From: Cognatundibacterium jejuense
GTDB taxonomy: Bacteria > Pseudomonadota > Gammaproteobacteria > Burkholderiales > Burkholderiaceae_D
Direction: 5' to 3'
Length of the DNA stretch: 64,000 nt
NCBI RefSeq assembly: GCF_014284255.1
Contig: NZ_JACOFV010000016.1
Coordinates: 1 to 64,000, forward strand
The notes beneath the pieces were generated by a model. It saw nothing but the letters and a program-made list of their open reading frames with translations, was not told the DNA's origin and made no database searches. Within the stretch, counting starts at the first letter, position 1; each line of letters starts with the position of its first letter. Below, in pieces: positions 44,243 to 54,873 of the stretch. The position numbers and the translations under genes are program-made.

Positions 44243-45322
44243 ATGGAGATGAACGTTTTAGTGCTTGACGATGCGCAGATCAACGTGACCCTGTTGTGTC
44301 TTTTACTAAAGAAAATAGACAATTGTAATTCTGTTTCTTTTATAGAGCCTGAGCCTGCTTTGCTCTGGTGTGCTGGTAATGTCCCTGATTTAGTCATGGT
44401 CGACTACATGATGCCGACCATGGATGGCGTTGAGTTTATACGACGTTTCCGTGAATTACCCGGATGCCATGATATCCCCGTGTTGATGATTACTGCCAAT
44501 AACGAGTTGGCATTGCGTTATCAAGCCTTAGATGTTGGCGCAAATGATTTCCTGATCAAGCCTATTGATAAAATCGAATTTTTGGCACGCACCAAAAATA
44601 TGCTGGCATTGCGCAAGAGTCAACGCTTCCTTGAAGATCGAGCCATTTGGCTGGACGTTGAAGTTAAAAAGGCCACGTCTGAAATTCGCGCTCGAGAGAG
44701 AGAAACGATCTTCCGTTTATCCAAAGCCGCAGACTCCCGCGACCCAGAAACCGGTGCCCATATTTTGCGTATGGCGAATTATTCCAGAATCATTGCCGAA
44801 CATCTTGGATTGTCAGAAGCTGATCAGCAATTGTTGCTGGAAGCCGCTCCCATGCACGACATTGGCAAGGTAGGTATCCCTGATAGTATTTTGCTGAAAC
44901 CTGGCAAGCTCACAGTCGATGAATTCACGATCATGAAACGGCATGCTAGCCTGGGTTATGAAATTCTTGCTGGTAGTAGCTCGGAGATGTTAAATGCGGG
45001 GGCCGTTATCGCTTTAGCTCACCATGAAAAATATGATGGCAGTGGTTATCCTGGAGGTTTGAAAGGCGATGATATTCCCTTGTTTGCGAGAATAGTCGCC
45101 GTTGCGGACGTATTTGACGCACTTACTTCCGAACGTCCTTATAAGGCAGCGTGGGAAATAGATAAAGCCCTTGCTTTTCTCGAAGAAGGTGCAGGACATC
45201 ATTTTGATCCCAAGTGCATTGCAGCTTTTAATGCTGGCTTGGAACAAATTCTCGAAATTAAAAATCGCTACCGCGAAGAAAACGACGACAAAAAAACTTT
45301 TGGCGCTGAGTGGAATTTGTAA
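44243..45322 (+). CDS. RpfG-like response regulator with HD-GYP phosphodiesterase domain
   Basis: 359 residues. The receiver domain (1-120) has VLVLDDAQINVT and VMVDYMMPTMDGVEF with the acceptor Asp. After a helical linker (about 125-160) comes an HD-GYP domain with the metal ligands in DPETGAHILRMANYS and MHDIGKVGIPDSILLK, plus HHEKYDGSGYPGGLKGDDIP, the GYP signature region. It is expected to hydrolyse cyclic di-GMP when phosphorylated. GGAGG precedes ATG 44243. It lies upstream of the FIST and hybrid-kinase genes on the same strand with a 112-bp gap, and is a likely target of that kinase. Confidence 0.9.
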   Translation: MEMNVLVLDDAQINVTLLCLLLKKIDNCNSVSFIEPEPALLWCAGNVPDLVMVDYMMPTMDGVEFIRRFRELPGCHDIPVLMITANNELALRYQALDVGANDFLIKPIDKIEFLARTKNMLALRKSQRFLEDRAIWLDVEVKKATSEIRARERETIFRLSKAADSRDPETGAHILRMANYSRIIAEHLGLSEADQQLLLEAAPMHDIGKVGIPDSILLKPGKLTVDEFTIMKRHASLGYEILAGSSSEMLNAGAVIALAHHEKYDGSGYPGGLKGDDIPLFARIVAVADVFDALTSERPYKAAWEIDKALAFLEEGAGHHFDPKCIAAFNAGLEQILEIKNRYREENDDKKTFGAEWNL

Positions 45323-45434
45323 TCGTTTCTATTTTTCAAAAATTATCAAAATTTATCGTGTCTGTGGCAATACCCTATGCAAAAACGATGTAGATCATGG
45401 TCTGCGTCAAATCTCTCAATTTCGTGAGCTGAAT

Positions 45435-46583
45435 ATGAAAATATCACAAATCGCAATTCAGGATATTTCTGGGATCGTTGGAAAGCTATCGCACTTAGCA
45501 GAAATCTCTCCGCAGTTAATACTGGTCTTTGGCTGCGTTGAGCATTTTTCTCATCCGGATTTTTTTCGAATACTGAAATCTGCGTTTCCTGCGGCAGAGA
45601 TGGTCGGCTGCACCACGGCTGGGGAAATATCTTCCGCGGTAGTCAGCAATTCGACATCAATCATTACGGCAATACATTTTGAATCAGCGAGTTTTCAGGT
45701 GGCAACGGCTGAACTCAAGGAGATGGATGCATCCTTTCAGGCCGGTAAGGTATTGGCACATCAATTGCAATCGTCAGATTTAAAGGCGGTTATGTTGTTC
45801 GGGCAAGGGGTAAATATCAATGGTAGCGCCTTGATTGAGGGAATGGTGAATGTTCTTGGGACCAGCTTGCCGGTTACCGGTGGTTTGGCTGGTGATGATG
45901 GGGCATTTTCTAAAACGTTCATTCTTTCACCTCAAGGTGTGTCGACGTCTGATGTCGTAGCAATTGGCTTGAAAGGCGAAAAATTACTGTTCTCACATGG
46001 TAGCTTCGGCGGGTGGAGGGCTTTTGGTCCAACCAGGAAAGTAACAAAATGTGTGGGTAACGTTCTATATGAACTTGATGGCAATCCTGCACTCGATGTG
46101 TATAAGCGCTATTTGGGCGACTATGCAAAGGATTTGCCTGGTTCGGGTTTGTTATTCCCATTCGAAATGCTAGGTGATAGTCGCGAATCATTGGGGCAAA
46201 TACGCACTATTCTTGGCATCAACGAAGGTGATGGAAGTTTGATTTTAGCTGGTGCGATTAACCCCGACGGTTACCTGCGTTTAATGCACGCGCATACCAA
46301 TGATTTGGTCGATGGGGCTGAAATGGCAGCGCATGCAACAGTAGATGGCTTACCAAGCCCAAGCGGACAGAGTTTGGGTTTGCTGGTTAGTTGTGTAGGG
46401 CGAAAATTAGTGATGGGTGGACGCGTCGACGAAGAGGTTGAAGCTGTTCAGGACATCCTGGGAAAAAATACAGTCCTGTGTGGTTTTTATTCGAACGGTG
46501 AGATTTGCCCCGGATATAAGTTGGAAGCATGTAGCCTACATAATCAGACGATGACCATAACCTATTTGGCTGAGTTAAGCTGA
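45435..46583 (+). CDS. FIST N/C-domain sensory protein
   Basis: 382 residues. The N-terminal FIST domain includes FPAAEMVGCTTAGEISS and VMLFGQGVNINGSALIEGM; the C-terminal FIST_C domain includes YLGDYAKDLPGSGLLFPFEM and ENTVLCGFYSNGEICPG-like sequence near residue 355. FIST proteins are soluble predicted ligand-binding sensors that occur with kinases and cyclic di-GMP proteins. The stop shares a base with the start of the hybrid kinase (TGATG), so the two are made together and probably form a sensor-kinase complex. ATG 45435 was chosen; the frame stays open far upstream but overlaps the HD-GYP gene. Confidence 0.88.
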   Translation: MKISQIAIQDISGIVGKLSHLAEISPQLILVFGCVEHFSHPDFFRILKSAFPAAEMVGCTTAGEISSAVVSNSTSIITAIHFESASFQVATAELKEMDASFQAGKVLAHQLQSSDLKAVMLFGQGVNINGSALIEGMVNVLGTSLPVTGGLAGDDGAFSKTFILSPQGVSTSDVVAIGLKGEKLLFSHGSFGGWRAFGPTRKVTKCVGNVLYELDGNPALDVYKRYLGDYAKDLPGSGLLFPFEMLGDSRESLGQIRTILGINEGDGSLILAGAINPDGYLRLMHAHTNDLVDGAEMAAHATVDGLPSPSGQSLGLLVSCVGRKLVMGGRVDEEVEAVQDILGKNTVLCGFYSNGEICPGYKLEACSLHNQTMTITYLAELS

Positions 46584-49500
46584 TGCCACACAAGCTATCT
46601 TCACGCCAGTACAAAAGGTTGCTTGGCATCGCAGATGAAGTTCAACTTGAAGCTGTATTGTCAGAATTTGAAACGCTGGCGTCTACTGAGTTAATCAGTG
46701 CTTCAGCAAAAAACGCGCTTGCAGGTTTCCGGCAGTTTTTATCGCATGTTGAGGAAACCTACCATCAGGCCGATCGCGATTTGGCGTTGGGAAAACTTAG
46801 TCTGGAGTTGAGTTCCAATGAATTGAGTCAGGCGAATGAAACCTTAAGGCAAGATGCTGAGGCACGTCAGCAGGTGCTGGTAACTTTACGCAATACCACC
46901 AATCAAGTTCTTGCTCAATTGGGTAAACATCTTGATGATGATCGTAGTCTTGAAGGCTTGTCGCAATTATTGTCCGGCCTGGTTACCGAGTTACTCGACG
47001 CCAGAAAAGATGTTCAACGTGCCTTAGCAGAGGTTGAAAAACAAAAATTTGCGCTTGATCAGCATGCTATTGTCAGCATCACAGATGCAAAAGGCACCTT
47101 GATCTATGCAAATGAAAAATTTTGCACCATCAGTAAATTTGAAGCGAAAGAATTGATCGGTCAAAATCACCGCATCGTCAATTCTGGTTTCCACAGCAAA
47201 GAATTTTTCCAAAATCTGTGGCACACCATTCAATCCGGTAATGTGTGGCATGGTGAAATCCGCAATGTCGATAAAGAAGGAGGATTTTATTGGACCAATG
47301 CAACCATCGTGCCTTTCCTGAATCAGGATAATCAGCCTTATCAATACATCTCAATTCGCACTGATATTACTGAGCAGTTACGCTTACGTGAAAAAATTCA
47401 GACTAGCCAGCAATTGTTGCAAAACGTCATGGATACCCTTGGGGAGGGCGTCTATACCCTCGATGCCAAAGGATTCTGTACGTTCGTAAATCCTGAGGCA
47501 GGAAAAATACTCGGTTATCACGCCTCTGAGCTACTTGGTCAGCGTATGCATGACCTTATTCATGCGATTCAACCAGATGGTCGCTGTGTGGAAATGAAAG
47601 ACTGCGCAATTGATCAGGCAGTGTCAGCGGGTAAGGTATTCCGATCAGAGTTGGAGTATTTTCAGCACCGATCCGGCATTTTGTTTCCGGTAGCGATTGT
47701 TGTTTCGCCTATTTTTGAACATGGCATTATTGTTGGATCGGTGGCGGCTTTTCAAGATGTTTCCAGTCGGATTAAAGCTGATAAGGCGCTACGCGAAAGT
47801 GAAACTAAGCAACGCATGTTACTTGATCACGCCGCCGATGCAGTGTTTGTCGCCAATACACAAGAGCGTTGGACCTATGTGAATGACCTTGCGCTTAATA
47901 TGTTAGGTTACGTTAGGGAAGAGTTAATTGGTCAAAGTATTTATGATTTACTTCCTCGCGAACAGCGTGAAAAAATACAAAAAAGTTTCTTGCATCGCCT
48001 GTTAGAACAAAAATTTATACGTATAGAAATTTCACTATTAAAGAAAAATGGCGAATTAGTTCCAGTGGAGTTAAATGCTGCTTTACTTCCCGATGGCAGC
48101 ATCTATGGTTCTTGTCGTGATATTACTGAGCGTCAGCGATTTGAGTCTGCATTGATACAGGCAAAGGAAGATGCGGAGGCGGCCAACACCGCCAAGAGTG
48201 AATTCCTGGCCATGATGAGTCATGAGATCAGAACGCCCATGAATGGCATCATAGGAATGACCGAACTGGCTTTGGATTCTTATCTTGCACCTGAGCAAAG
48301 AGAATATCTCGAGTTAGTTAAATTTTCTTCTTATTCTTTACTCGGCATCATCAATGATATTTTGGATTTTTCCAAAATTGAATCGGGCAAAGTAGTACTT
48401 GAAAAGATCGATTTTGAAATCCGTGAGTTACTTGCCTCTTGCCTTAAGGCGTTGGCAATCCGAGCTTCTCAAAAAGGCATCGAGTTAGTTTATAAAATTG
48501 ACGGTGCAATTCCTGATGTTATTCTTGGTGACCCCGGGCGCTTGCATCAAATTATTACTAATTTAGTTGGGAATGCCATTAAATTTAGTGAGCAAGGTGA
48601 AATTATCCTTGACGTTCAGCTTGTCCATCAAAGCACGGAATCGCTCGATATTTACTTCTCGGTGACGGACCACGGTATTGGTATCCCTTTGGATAAGCAA
48701 GCAAGTATTTTCAGTGCGTTTAGCCAGGCCGATGCATCGACGACCCGTAAATATGGTGGTACCGGTCTCGGGCTTACTATTTCCTCTCGTCTGGTGCAAA
48801 GTATGCACGGGATATTAGAGGTCAATAGCGTGCTCGGTAAGGGGAGTACGTTTTATTTTACCGCTCGCTTTGAAGAGGGCGTAGGCTTTATATCTGAAGT
48901 TGCAGTGCCAAATGTTTCTGGTTTGAGAGTGTTAATTGTTGACGATAATGCGATTAACAGACATTTTTTCTCAGACACTTTAAAAAAATGGGGTATGCAT
49001 ACGGTTGCAGTGAGTTCCGGTGCTGATGCCTTGGCGAGACTATCTGACGAAAAAGTAGGTGAAAATTGTTTTGATCTTATTCTTCTCGACGTCTGCATGC
49101 CAGAGATGGATGGATTCCATTTTATACAGGAGCTACAAGCCGTTAATGGTTGTGTACGGCAAAAAGTCGTTGTCTTGTCTTCTGCGGGGTCACCGGATGA
49201 TGCACGTAAATGTCGGGATATGGGAATACGAGATTACGTAACTAAGCCTGTTAGTCAGCATGAGCTGTTGGATTCAATTGTTACCGCTATGTCCGGCAAT
49301 GCGTCACGAGGTATCAGAAAACAAGTGCCGGCTTCGGAAATATCGCCTGGCTTGGCACCGTTAAAAATAATGGTAGTTGAAGATAATCTGGTCAATCAAA
49401 AGCTGGTTTTGTCTTTGTTGAAAAAATGGAACCATACCGCTGTGCTTGCTGAGACTGGTCTGGTCGCTTTGGAGAAGTTTCAGCAAGAAAATTTTGATCT

Positions 49501-50152
49501 GATTTTAATGGACATGCAAATGCCCGAAATGGGTGGAATAGAAGCAACTCAACAGATAAGATCGTTAGAGGTGCAGCAAAAAGATCGCAAACATACACCT
49601 ATCATTGCTATGACTGCAAATGCAATGCCCGGTGACTGGGAGAGGTGTCTTGACGCAGGGATGGATCATTACCTATCCAAACCGATTAAAGCCGCACTTT
49701 TGCAAAACTTCTTGAGTCAGTACCAGCAGCTCGCGTCACCGATGGTAATAGAGAGGAATATAAACATGACTGAAGTATCGTATGAGCGCACAGCGGAGTT
49801 CCCCCATTTTGATTATGCACATGCTTTGCAATCAGCGGATTCAGAGATTGTTCACATTATTGGACATTCATTTCTTGACGTGTGTAATAAGTATATTGCA
49901 GAACTCTCTGATGCTGTCACAGCTAAGGATCCAGAACTCTTGCATCGCTCCGCACATACGATGAAAGGCGTCGTGGGTAATTTTTGTGCTTATCCCATAG
50001 AGGAATTAGCCTTTAAGTTAGAGCAGAAAGGTAAGGATAAGAATTTCGAAGGCACATCAGAATTACTGACTGAAATTGCTGGAGAATTAAAACTGTTGAC
50101 CGTGGAATTGAAAAAATTTCTGGATGCTTACGCCAATCTGGCTTCTGAATAA
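46583..50152 (+). CDS. Hybrid sensor histidine kinase with PAS domains, two receivers and HPt
   Basis: 1189 residues, no membrane segment seen. Order: coiled-coil N terminus (about 1-150); PAS (about 155-270, ITDAKGTLIYANEKFCTISK); PAS (about 280-400); PAS (about 410-530); HisKA with His547 in MMSHEIRTPMNGIIGM; ATPase with NLVGNAIKFSEQGEI, DHGIGIP and GTGLGLTISSRLV; receiver 1 with Asp836; receiver 2 with Asp977; HPt with His1125 in RSAHTMKGVVGNF. This is a complete phosphorelay in one soluble chain. The FIST protein is the likely input and the HD-GYP regulator a likely output. Confidence 0.92.
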   Translation: MPHKLSSRQYKRLLGIADEVQLEAVLSEFETLASTELISASAKNALAGFRQFLSHVEETYHQADRDLALGKLSLELSSNELSQANETLRQDAEARQQVLVTLRNTTNQVLAQLGKHLDDDRSLEGLSQLLSGLVTELLDARKDVQRALAEVEKQKFALDQHAIVSITDAKGTLIYANEKFCTISKFEAKELIGQNHRIVNSGFHSKEFFQNLWHTIQSGNVWHGEIRNVDKEGGFYWTNATIVPFLNQDNQPYQYISIRTDITEQLRLREKIQTSQQLLQNVMDTLGEGVYTLDAKGFCTFVNPEAGKILGYHASELLGQRMHDLIHAIQPDGRCVEMKDCAIDQAVSAGKVFRSELEYFQHRSGILFPVAIVVSPIFEHGIIVGSVAAFQDVSSRIKADKALRESETKQRMLLDHAADAVFVANTQERWTYVNDLALNMLGYVREELIGQSIYDLLPREQREKIQKSFLHRLLEQKFIRIEISLLKKNGELVPVELNAALLPDGSIYGSCRDITERQRFESALIQAKEDAEAANTAKSEFLAMMSHEIRTPMNGIIGMTELALDSYLAPEQREYLELVKFSSYSLLGIINDILDFSKIESGKVVLEKIDFEIRELLASCLKALAIRASQKGIELVYKIDGAIPDVILGDPGRLHQIITNLVGNAIKFSEQGEIILDVQLVHQSTESLDIYFSVTDHGIGIPLDKQASIFSAFSQADASTTRKYGGTGLGLTISSRLVQSMHGILEVNSVLGKGSTFYFTARFEEGVGFISEVAVPNVSGLRVLIVDDNAINRHFFSDTLKKWGMHTVAVSSGADALARLSDEKVGENCFDLILLDVCMPEMDGFHFIQELQAVNGCVRQKVVVLSSAGSPDDARKCRDMGIRDYVTKPVSQHELLDSIVTAMSGNASRGIRKQVPASEISPGLAPLKIMVVEDNLVNQKLVLSLLKKWNHTAVLAETGLVALEKFQQENFDLILMDMQMPEMGGIEATQQIRSLEVQQKDRKHTPIIAMTANAMPGDWERCLDAGMDHYLSKPIKAALLQNFLSQYQQLASPMVIERNINMTEVSYERTAEFPHFDYAHALQSADSEIVHIIGHSFLDVCNKYIAELSDAVTAKDPELLHRSAHTMKGVVGNFCAYPIEELAFKLEQKGKDKNFEGTSELLTEIAGELKLLTVELKKFLDAYANLASE

Positions 50153-50224
50153 TGAGCATTTTTTTAGGTCAATTTATCTTCCAAAATTGTCCCGCTTGCA
50201 TCACAGTTGCGTATGTCATTTAAT

Positions 50225-50261
50225 AAAAATGCCGCAGCTGAATAACCGCTGTGGCATTTTT
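50225..50261. terminator. Bidirectional terminator between the hybrid kinase and the aminopeptidase
   Basis: AAAAATGCCGCAGC pairs with GCTGTGGCATTTTT (one G-U) around a 9-nt loop. It fits both convergent genes. Confidence 0.9.
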
Positions 50262-50275
50262 AGTGAGTGTAGATT

Positions 50276-52099
50276 TTATTTGACGATTGCCTGAGTACGC
50301 TCCGTTAGCCAGTTCAGTGCGGCACCTGAAACGCGTGAGCTTAAACGTTCAAATACCAGTGCGTGGTAACCGTTGATCCATTTAATTTCATCTTCTCTCA
50401 ACATGCCGATGTTCATACAGCGCGTGTCGATAGGGCAGAGGGTCAGCGATTCAAATTGTAAATATTCACCAAACTCAGTTTGCATAGCAGAAATGTTCAG
50501 CAGAAGGTTCTCGATACGAACACCCCATTGATTAGGGCGATAAATGCCAGGTTCATTCGATGTAATCATGCCTTCTTCCATTGCGGTATGTGCTTCCGGA
50601 AGAGCTGCTGAAATCGATTGTGGGCCTTCGTGAACGTTGAGGAAGTAGCCAACACCGTGACCAGTGCCGTGGCCATAATTGATACCTTCAGCCCAGATCG
50701 GAGCCCGTGCCAATGAGTCCAGCATCGGTGATGGTGTGCCACGTGGGAACACTGCTCTGGACAAATTGATCATCCCTTTCAGAACGAGCGTGAAATCACG
50801 CTTTTGTGCCTCTGAAACTGTTCCAATAGGCATGACACGGGTAATGTCCGTCGTACCATTCAGATATTGACCACCAGAGTCGATCAACAGTAAGCCATCG
50901 CCTTCAATGACTGCGTGTGATTCTGGTGTCGCTCTGTAGTGCGGCATGGCGCCGTTGCCATTGAAGCCAGCGATAGTGCCAAAGCTTGGTGAAATAAAGT
51001 GGGGTTGGCGTGCACGTGCCTCACAGATTTTTTCATCGATGGTGAGTTCAGTGATGCGCTCTTTACCTAAAGCACCTTCTAACCAACTAAAAAATTCGCA
51101 CAAGGCGGCGCCATCTTGTTCCATGGCTTCACGGATAAATGCTGCTTCTTGTGCATTTTTGCGTGACTTCATAAAAACGGAGGGATTGATCGCATCGACT
51201 ACACGCATACCCGCTGGAATCGCTTGCTGAAATCCTAGTGTGATACGGCGTGGATCGATCAGAATGCTACTATTGGCTGGCAAAGCTTTAAGTGCATCTG
51301 CTGCGTTATTGTAGCTGGCGATCTTGACATGATCTTGCGCAAGAATTGCTTGTAAAGCAGGAGGTATTTTGTCGTCCGCTACAAAGATAGTTGCGTCATT
51401 CATTCCTATCAATGCGTGTCCCGCGAATACTGGGTTATAGCTGACATCGCTGCCGCGTAAATTGAATAGCCACGCCAGATCATCGACGGTTGAAACGAAG
51501 TGCCATTCAGTGCCTTTGGCGCGCATTTGTTCGCGTACCAGTACTAATTTTTCCTGACGAGAAATGACCGCGAACGGAGCAAGATGTTCAAAAATCGGTG
51601 ACGAGGGTAAGCCAGGTCTGTCGCTCCAGATTTCTTGCAGTAAGTCGATATTCGTTTTTAAATGTATTGCTTTGGCTTTTAAATTTTGCTCAAGAAGCCG
51701 TGCAGTCATGAGCCCCAGCACCATGCCATCAACGCTAACGGTTTGTCCTGCCAGGAGCGATTCCGTCAACCAGTCTATATGCGCGGTTGAGCCAGCGGAC
51801 GCTATTTTCATCATCTGTATGCCAGTTGGCGCAAGTTCTTTTTCTGCCTGACTCCAGTAGCGGCTATCGACCCATAAGCCAGCAAAATCAGCTGTTACGA
51901 TCAAGGTGCCGACGGAACCCGTGAAGCCTGAAAAATAACTACGTCCCTGCCAGCGATCCGGTAGATATTCAGATAAATGCGGATCTGCAGAAGGAATGAT
52001 GGTGGCATCAATACCATGTTGCTTCATGGCGCTGCGCAATTGCAGCAAGCGGGCAGGAATCGACGAGGTGATGGCGTTAGGGCTGCTTGGGCTGTTCAT
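50276..52099 (-). CDS. Aminopeptidase P family protein (Xaa-Pro aminopeptidase, M24B)
   Basis: 607 residues, the long cytosolic form with two creatinase-like N-terminal domains (about 1-330) and a pita-bread catalytic domain (about 335-560). Metal ligands are seen in LLIDSGGQYLNGTTDITRV (two Asp), GHGTGHGVGYFLNVHEGPQ (His), TSNEPGIY (Glu) and RIENLL (Glu). It removes an N-terminal residue before proline. The gene is monocistronic. The long three-domain type resembles eukaryotic XPNPEP1 more than E. coli PepP. Confidence 0.92.
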   Translation of the reverse strand: MNSPSSPNAITSSIPARLLQLRSAMKQHGIDATIIPSADPHLSEYLPDRWQGRSYFSGFTGSVGTLIVTADFAGLWVDSRYWSQAEKELAPTGIQMMKIASAGSTAHIDWLTESLLAGQTVSVDGMVLGLMTARLLEQNLKAKAIHLKTNIDLLQEIWSDRPGLPSSPIFEHLAPFAVISRQEKLVLVREQMRAKGTEWHFVSTVDDLAWLFNLRGSDVSYNPVFAGHALIGMNDATIFVADDKIPPALQAILAQDHVKIASYNNAADALKALPANSSILIDPRRITLGFQQAIPAGMRVVDAINPSVFMKSRKNAQEAAFIREAMEQDGAALCEFFSWLEGALGKERITELTIDEKICEARARQPHFISPSFGTIAGFNGNGAMPHYRATPESHAVIEGDGLLLIDSGGQYLNGTTDITRVMPIGTVSEAQKRDFTLVLKGMINLSRAVFPRGTPSPMLDSLARAPIWAEGINYGHGTGHGVGYFLNVHEGPQSISAALPEAHTAMEEGMITSNEPGIYRPNQWGVRIENLLLNISAMQTEFGEYLQFESLTLCPIDTRCMNIGMLREDEIKWINGYHALVFERLSSRVSGAALNWLTERTQAIVK

Positions 52100-52402
52100 G
52101 ACATGTTCTTTCAGGAGTACGTATCTACAAATGCTTATTCAAGTGGACTAGTATACTTGAAGTGAATTTTGATGCGCCGAATATGCCAATTTCGTCATTT
52201 TCTTAAGTATTCACGCATAACTTCTGAATTGCAGTGGAAAAATTTCTGGATGCGCCTAATTTAATGCTGAAAGCCAAGGGCGGGTACAACCTACCAATAT
52301 AAGCTAATCGGTAAGCTCAGCGAAGGCTGCACCCGCCGTGCAGATTTTGCACTTATTGAAGTGGCAAGAAAATACCGCTGTACTTTTTAAACACGCAGAC
52401 AT
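52100..52402. other. Intergenic region upstream of the aminopeptidase
   Basis: 303 bp. GGCGGGT (from 52279) and ACCCGCC (52331-52337) could pair across about 45 nt that can fold further, so a structured RNA is possible on either strand. No gene was recognised. The aminopeptidase promoter (-) must be here. Confidence 0.35.
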
Positions 52403-52445
52403 AAAAAAATTGGCGGTCTGAATTGTCTATTCGGACCGCCAATTT
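52403..52445 (-). terminator. Terminator of metG
   Basis: On the minus strand a 15-bp stem (52444-52430 with 52423-52409, one wobble) with a 6-nt loop is followed by seven T residues. Confidence 0.92.
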
Positions 52446-52476
52446 ATGAGAACTAATTACTCAGTGTAAGGTATAC

Positions 52477-54579
52477 TTATCTTACGCGCATACCAGGCTG
52501 TGCACCTGGCCAGGCTTCGAGGATGTACAGACCTGGATTGGCTTTTTCATCGGCGGCGGAAGCTGCCAGTACCATGCCTTCAGACATGCCGAATTTCATT
52601 TTGCGTGGAGCCAGATTGGCGACCATCACCGTGAATTTGCCAATCAACTGTTCAGGTTGGTATGCTGATTTGATGCCAGAGAATACATTGCGGGTGCGAC
52701 CTTCGCCGACATCTAAAGTCAGGCGTAATAATTTGTCTGAGCCTTCAACATGTTCACAATTGACGATTTTTGCAATGCGCAGATCAATTTTGGCAAAGTC
52801 ATCGATTTTGATTTCTTCTGCCAACGGCTCGATATCGTTCGGGTTACCAGCAACTGTGCTGTTTGTATTGGCGACAGCAGAAGCCTCCGTAGTAACGGGC
52901 GCAGCAGTTGTGGCAGGTGCCACTACCGGCGCATCAAACAATTGATCAAAAATCTTAGGATCTACACGTTGCATCAAGTGTGCATAAGGATGAATCTTAT
53001 GTTGATGCGGCATTGCTACCGTCACATCAGCCCATTGCAATGGCGCAATATTCAGTTGTGCTTCGACCTGAGCTGCGAGCTGTGGCAATACTGGTTTCAG
53101 GAAGATCGTCAGAATACGGAAAGCTTCGAGCAGGCGGCTGCATACTTCTTGTAATTTGGCATCGTTCTCTGGTTTTTTCGCCAGTTCCCAAGGCTTGTTG
53201 GCATCCACGTAGGCATTGACCAGATCGGCTTGCTCCATGGCAGCGCGCAAGGCTTTGCCATATTCGCGCGCCTCATACAAGGCTTTGATTTCTGGTGCCG
53301 CTTTGTACAAATTGCCAAGGAATGCATCATCTGCATGTGCCCAGTCAGTGGTAACCACACCATCAAAGCGCTTGCTGATAAAGCCAGCGGCGCGTGAAGC
53401 GATGTTGATGTATTTGCCAATCAGATCGGAATTGATACGCGCCACGAAGTCATCGGGATTCAGATCCAGATCTTCGACTTTTGCGTTCAGTTTGGCGGCG
53501 AAGTAGTAGCGCAGCCATTCTGGGTTCATGCCGATTTCCAGATAACGCAAAGGTGAAATACCCGTGCCGCGGGATTTCGACATTTTTTCGCCAGATACCG
53601 TCACAAAACCATGCGCATACACATTGTCAGGTGTTTTATAGCCAGAGAATTTCAACATTGCTGGCCAGAACAGCGTATGGAAATAGGTAATATCTTTACC
53701 GATGAAATGAATCTGCTCGGTCGTCGGGTCTGCCATAAACGCATCAAAATCACGACCAGTTTTGCCGAAGTAATTTTTTAATGAAGCGAGGTAACCGACT
53801 GGCGCATCGAGCCAGACATAGAAGTATTTGCCTGGTTGGTCAGGAATTTCAATACCAAAGTACGGTGCATCGCGGCTGATATCCCAGTCGCCCAGACCGC
53901 CTTCGCCTTCCAGCCATTCTTTGCATTTATTCGCAACTTCTGACTGCAAGCGATTGTCTTGCAAAGCCCAGCCACGTAGAAAGTCAACGCACTTCTGATC
54001 CGACAATTTGAAGAAAAAATGCTCAGAAGACTTCATGACAGGTGTCGCACCAGTCAGGACGGAATAAGGATTGATAACTTCCGTTGGCGCATACACAGCA
54101 CTGCACACTTCGCAAGAATCGCCATATTGATCTTTGGCGCCACATTTTGGGCATTCGCCTTTGATGTAGCGATCAGGCAAGAACATATTTTTTACCGGAT
54201 CGTAAAACTGTTCTATCGTCTTGCTAGTGATAAAACCAGCAGCTTTTAATTTACGATAGATGTCTTGTGACAAAGCATGGTTTTCAGGGCCATCCGTAGA
54301 ATGCCAGTTGTCAAATTGAATATGGAAGCCATCCAGATATTGCTTACGGCCAGCCGCAATCTGTGCCACAAATTCTTGTGGCGTAATGCCTGCTTTTTCA
54401 GCGGCAATCATGATCGGTGCGCCGTGCGCGTCATCAGCACCAACAAAGTGTACCTCGTTACCCGACATTCGCTGATGCCTTACCCAGACGTCAGCCTGAA
54501 TATATTCCATGATATGGCCAAGGTGGAAGGGCGCGTTAGCGTATGGAAGAGCAGTGGTAACGAACAGCTTACGAGTCAT
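52477..54579 (-). CDS. metG: Methionyl-tRNA synthetase
   Basis: 700 residues, the dimeric long form. The class I signatures are [20 protein letters not shown] (HIGH box) and [14 protein letters not shown] (KMSKS). A zinc knuckle is in [33 protein letters not shown] is the Met pocket region. Residues about 590-700 form the tRNA-binding EMAP-like domain ([20 protein letters not shown]), reached through an Ala/Thr/Val-rich linker. It charges tRNA-Met in the cytoplasm. The apbC/mrp gene often found beside metG is not here. Confidence 0.97.
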   Translation of the reverse strand: MTRKLFVTTALPYANAPFHLGHIMEYIQADVWVRHQRMSGNEVHFVGADDAHGAPIMIAAEKAGITPQEFVAQIAAGRKQYLDGFHIQFDNWHSTDGPENHALSQDIYRKLKAAGFITSKTIEQFYDPVKNMFLPDRYIKGECPKCGAKDQYGDSCEVCSAVYAPTEVINPYSVLTGATPVMKSSEHFFFKLSDQKCVDFLRGWALQDNRLQSEVANKCKEWLEGEGGLGDWDISRDAPYFGIEIPDQPGKYFYVWLDAPVGYLASLKNYFGKTGRDFDAFMADPTTEQIHFIGKDITYFHTLFWPAMLKFSGYKTPDNVYAHGFVTVSGEKMSKSRGTGISPLRYLEIGMNPEWLRYYFAAKLNAKVEDLDLNPDDFVARINSDLIGKYINIASRAAGFISKRFDGVVTTDWAHADDAFLGNLYKAAPEIKALYEAREYGKALRAAMEQADLVNAYVDANKPWELAKKPENDAKLQEVCSRLLEAFRILTIFLKPVLPQLAAQVEAQLNIAPLQWADVTVAMPHQHKIHPYAHLMQRVDPKIFDQLFDAPVVAPATTAAPVTTEASAVANTNSTVAGNPNDIEPLAEEIKIDDFAKIDLRIAKIVNCEHVEGSDKLLRLTLDVGEGRTRNVFSGIKSAYQPEQLIGKFTVMVANLAPRKMKFGMSEGMVLAASAADEKANPGLYILEAWPGAQPGMRVR

Positions 54580-54873
54580 GTTGATGCACTTTTAGGATTA
54601 ACGGACAAGGGCATTATTTTAACAGCGAATCTCTGACAGAGAACACCCGTCAGCGCAGAAGTCTGCGCTCAGAGGGCATAAACGATTATTTTTGCGCTAA
54701 TTTAGGCGAAATATTGAGGTAAAGCCGCTGCCTTGATTCTCTGATCGTGCAGAAAATACCTTTCTACGGCAACCAACAACGCTCAAGCTACTTTTAATGT
54801 GTTGTTGATTTGACTCTGAAAATAGCCTTTAACGTCGTAGGGGAGCACATCTTGTCGTTAAATACGGCTCGTA

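Noticed and set aside
50112-52253. A 16-base exact repeat, aaaaatttctggatgc, at 50112-50127 (end of the hybrid kinase) and 52238-52253 (intergenic).
   Set aside because: AT-rich, short, unlike in its flanks, and without terminal features of a mobile element; likely chance or trivial similarity.
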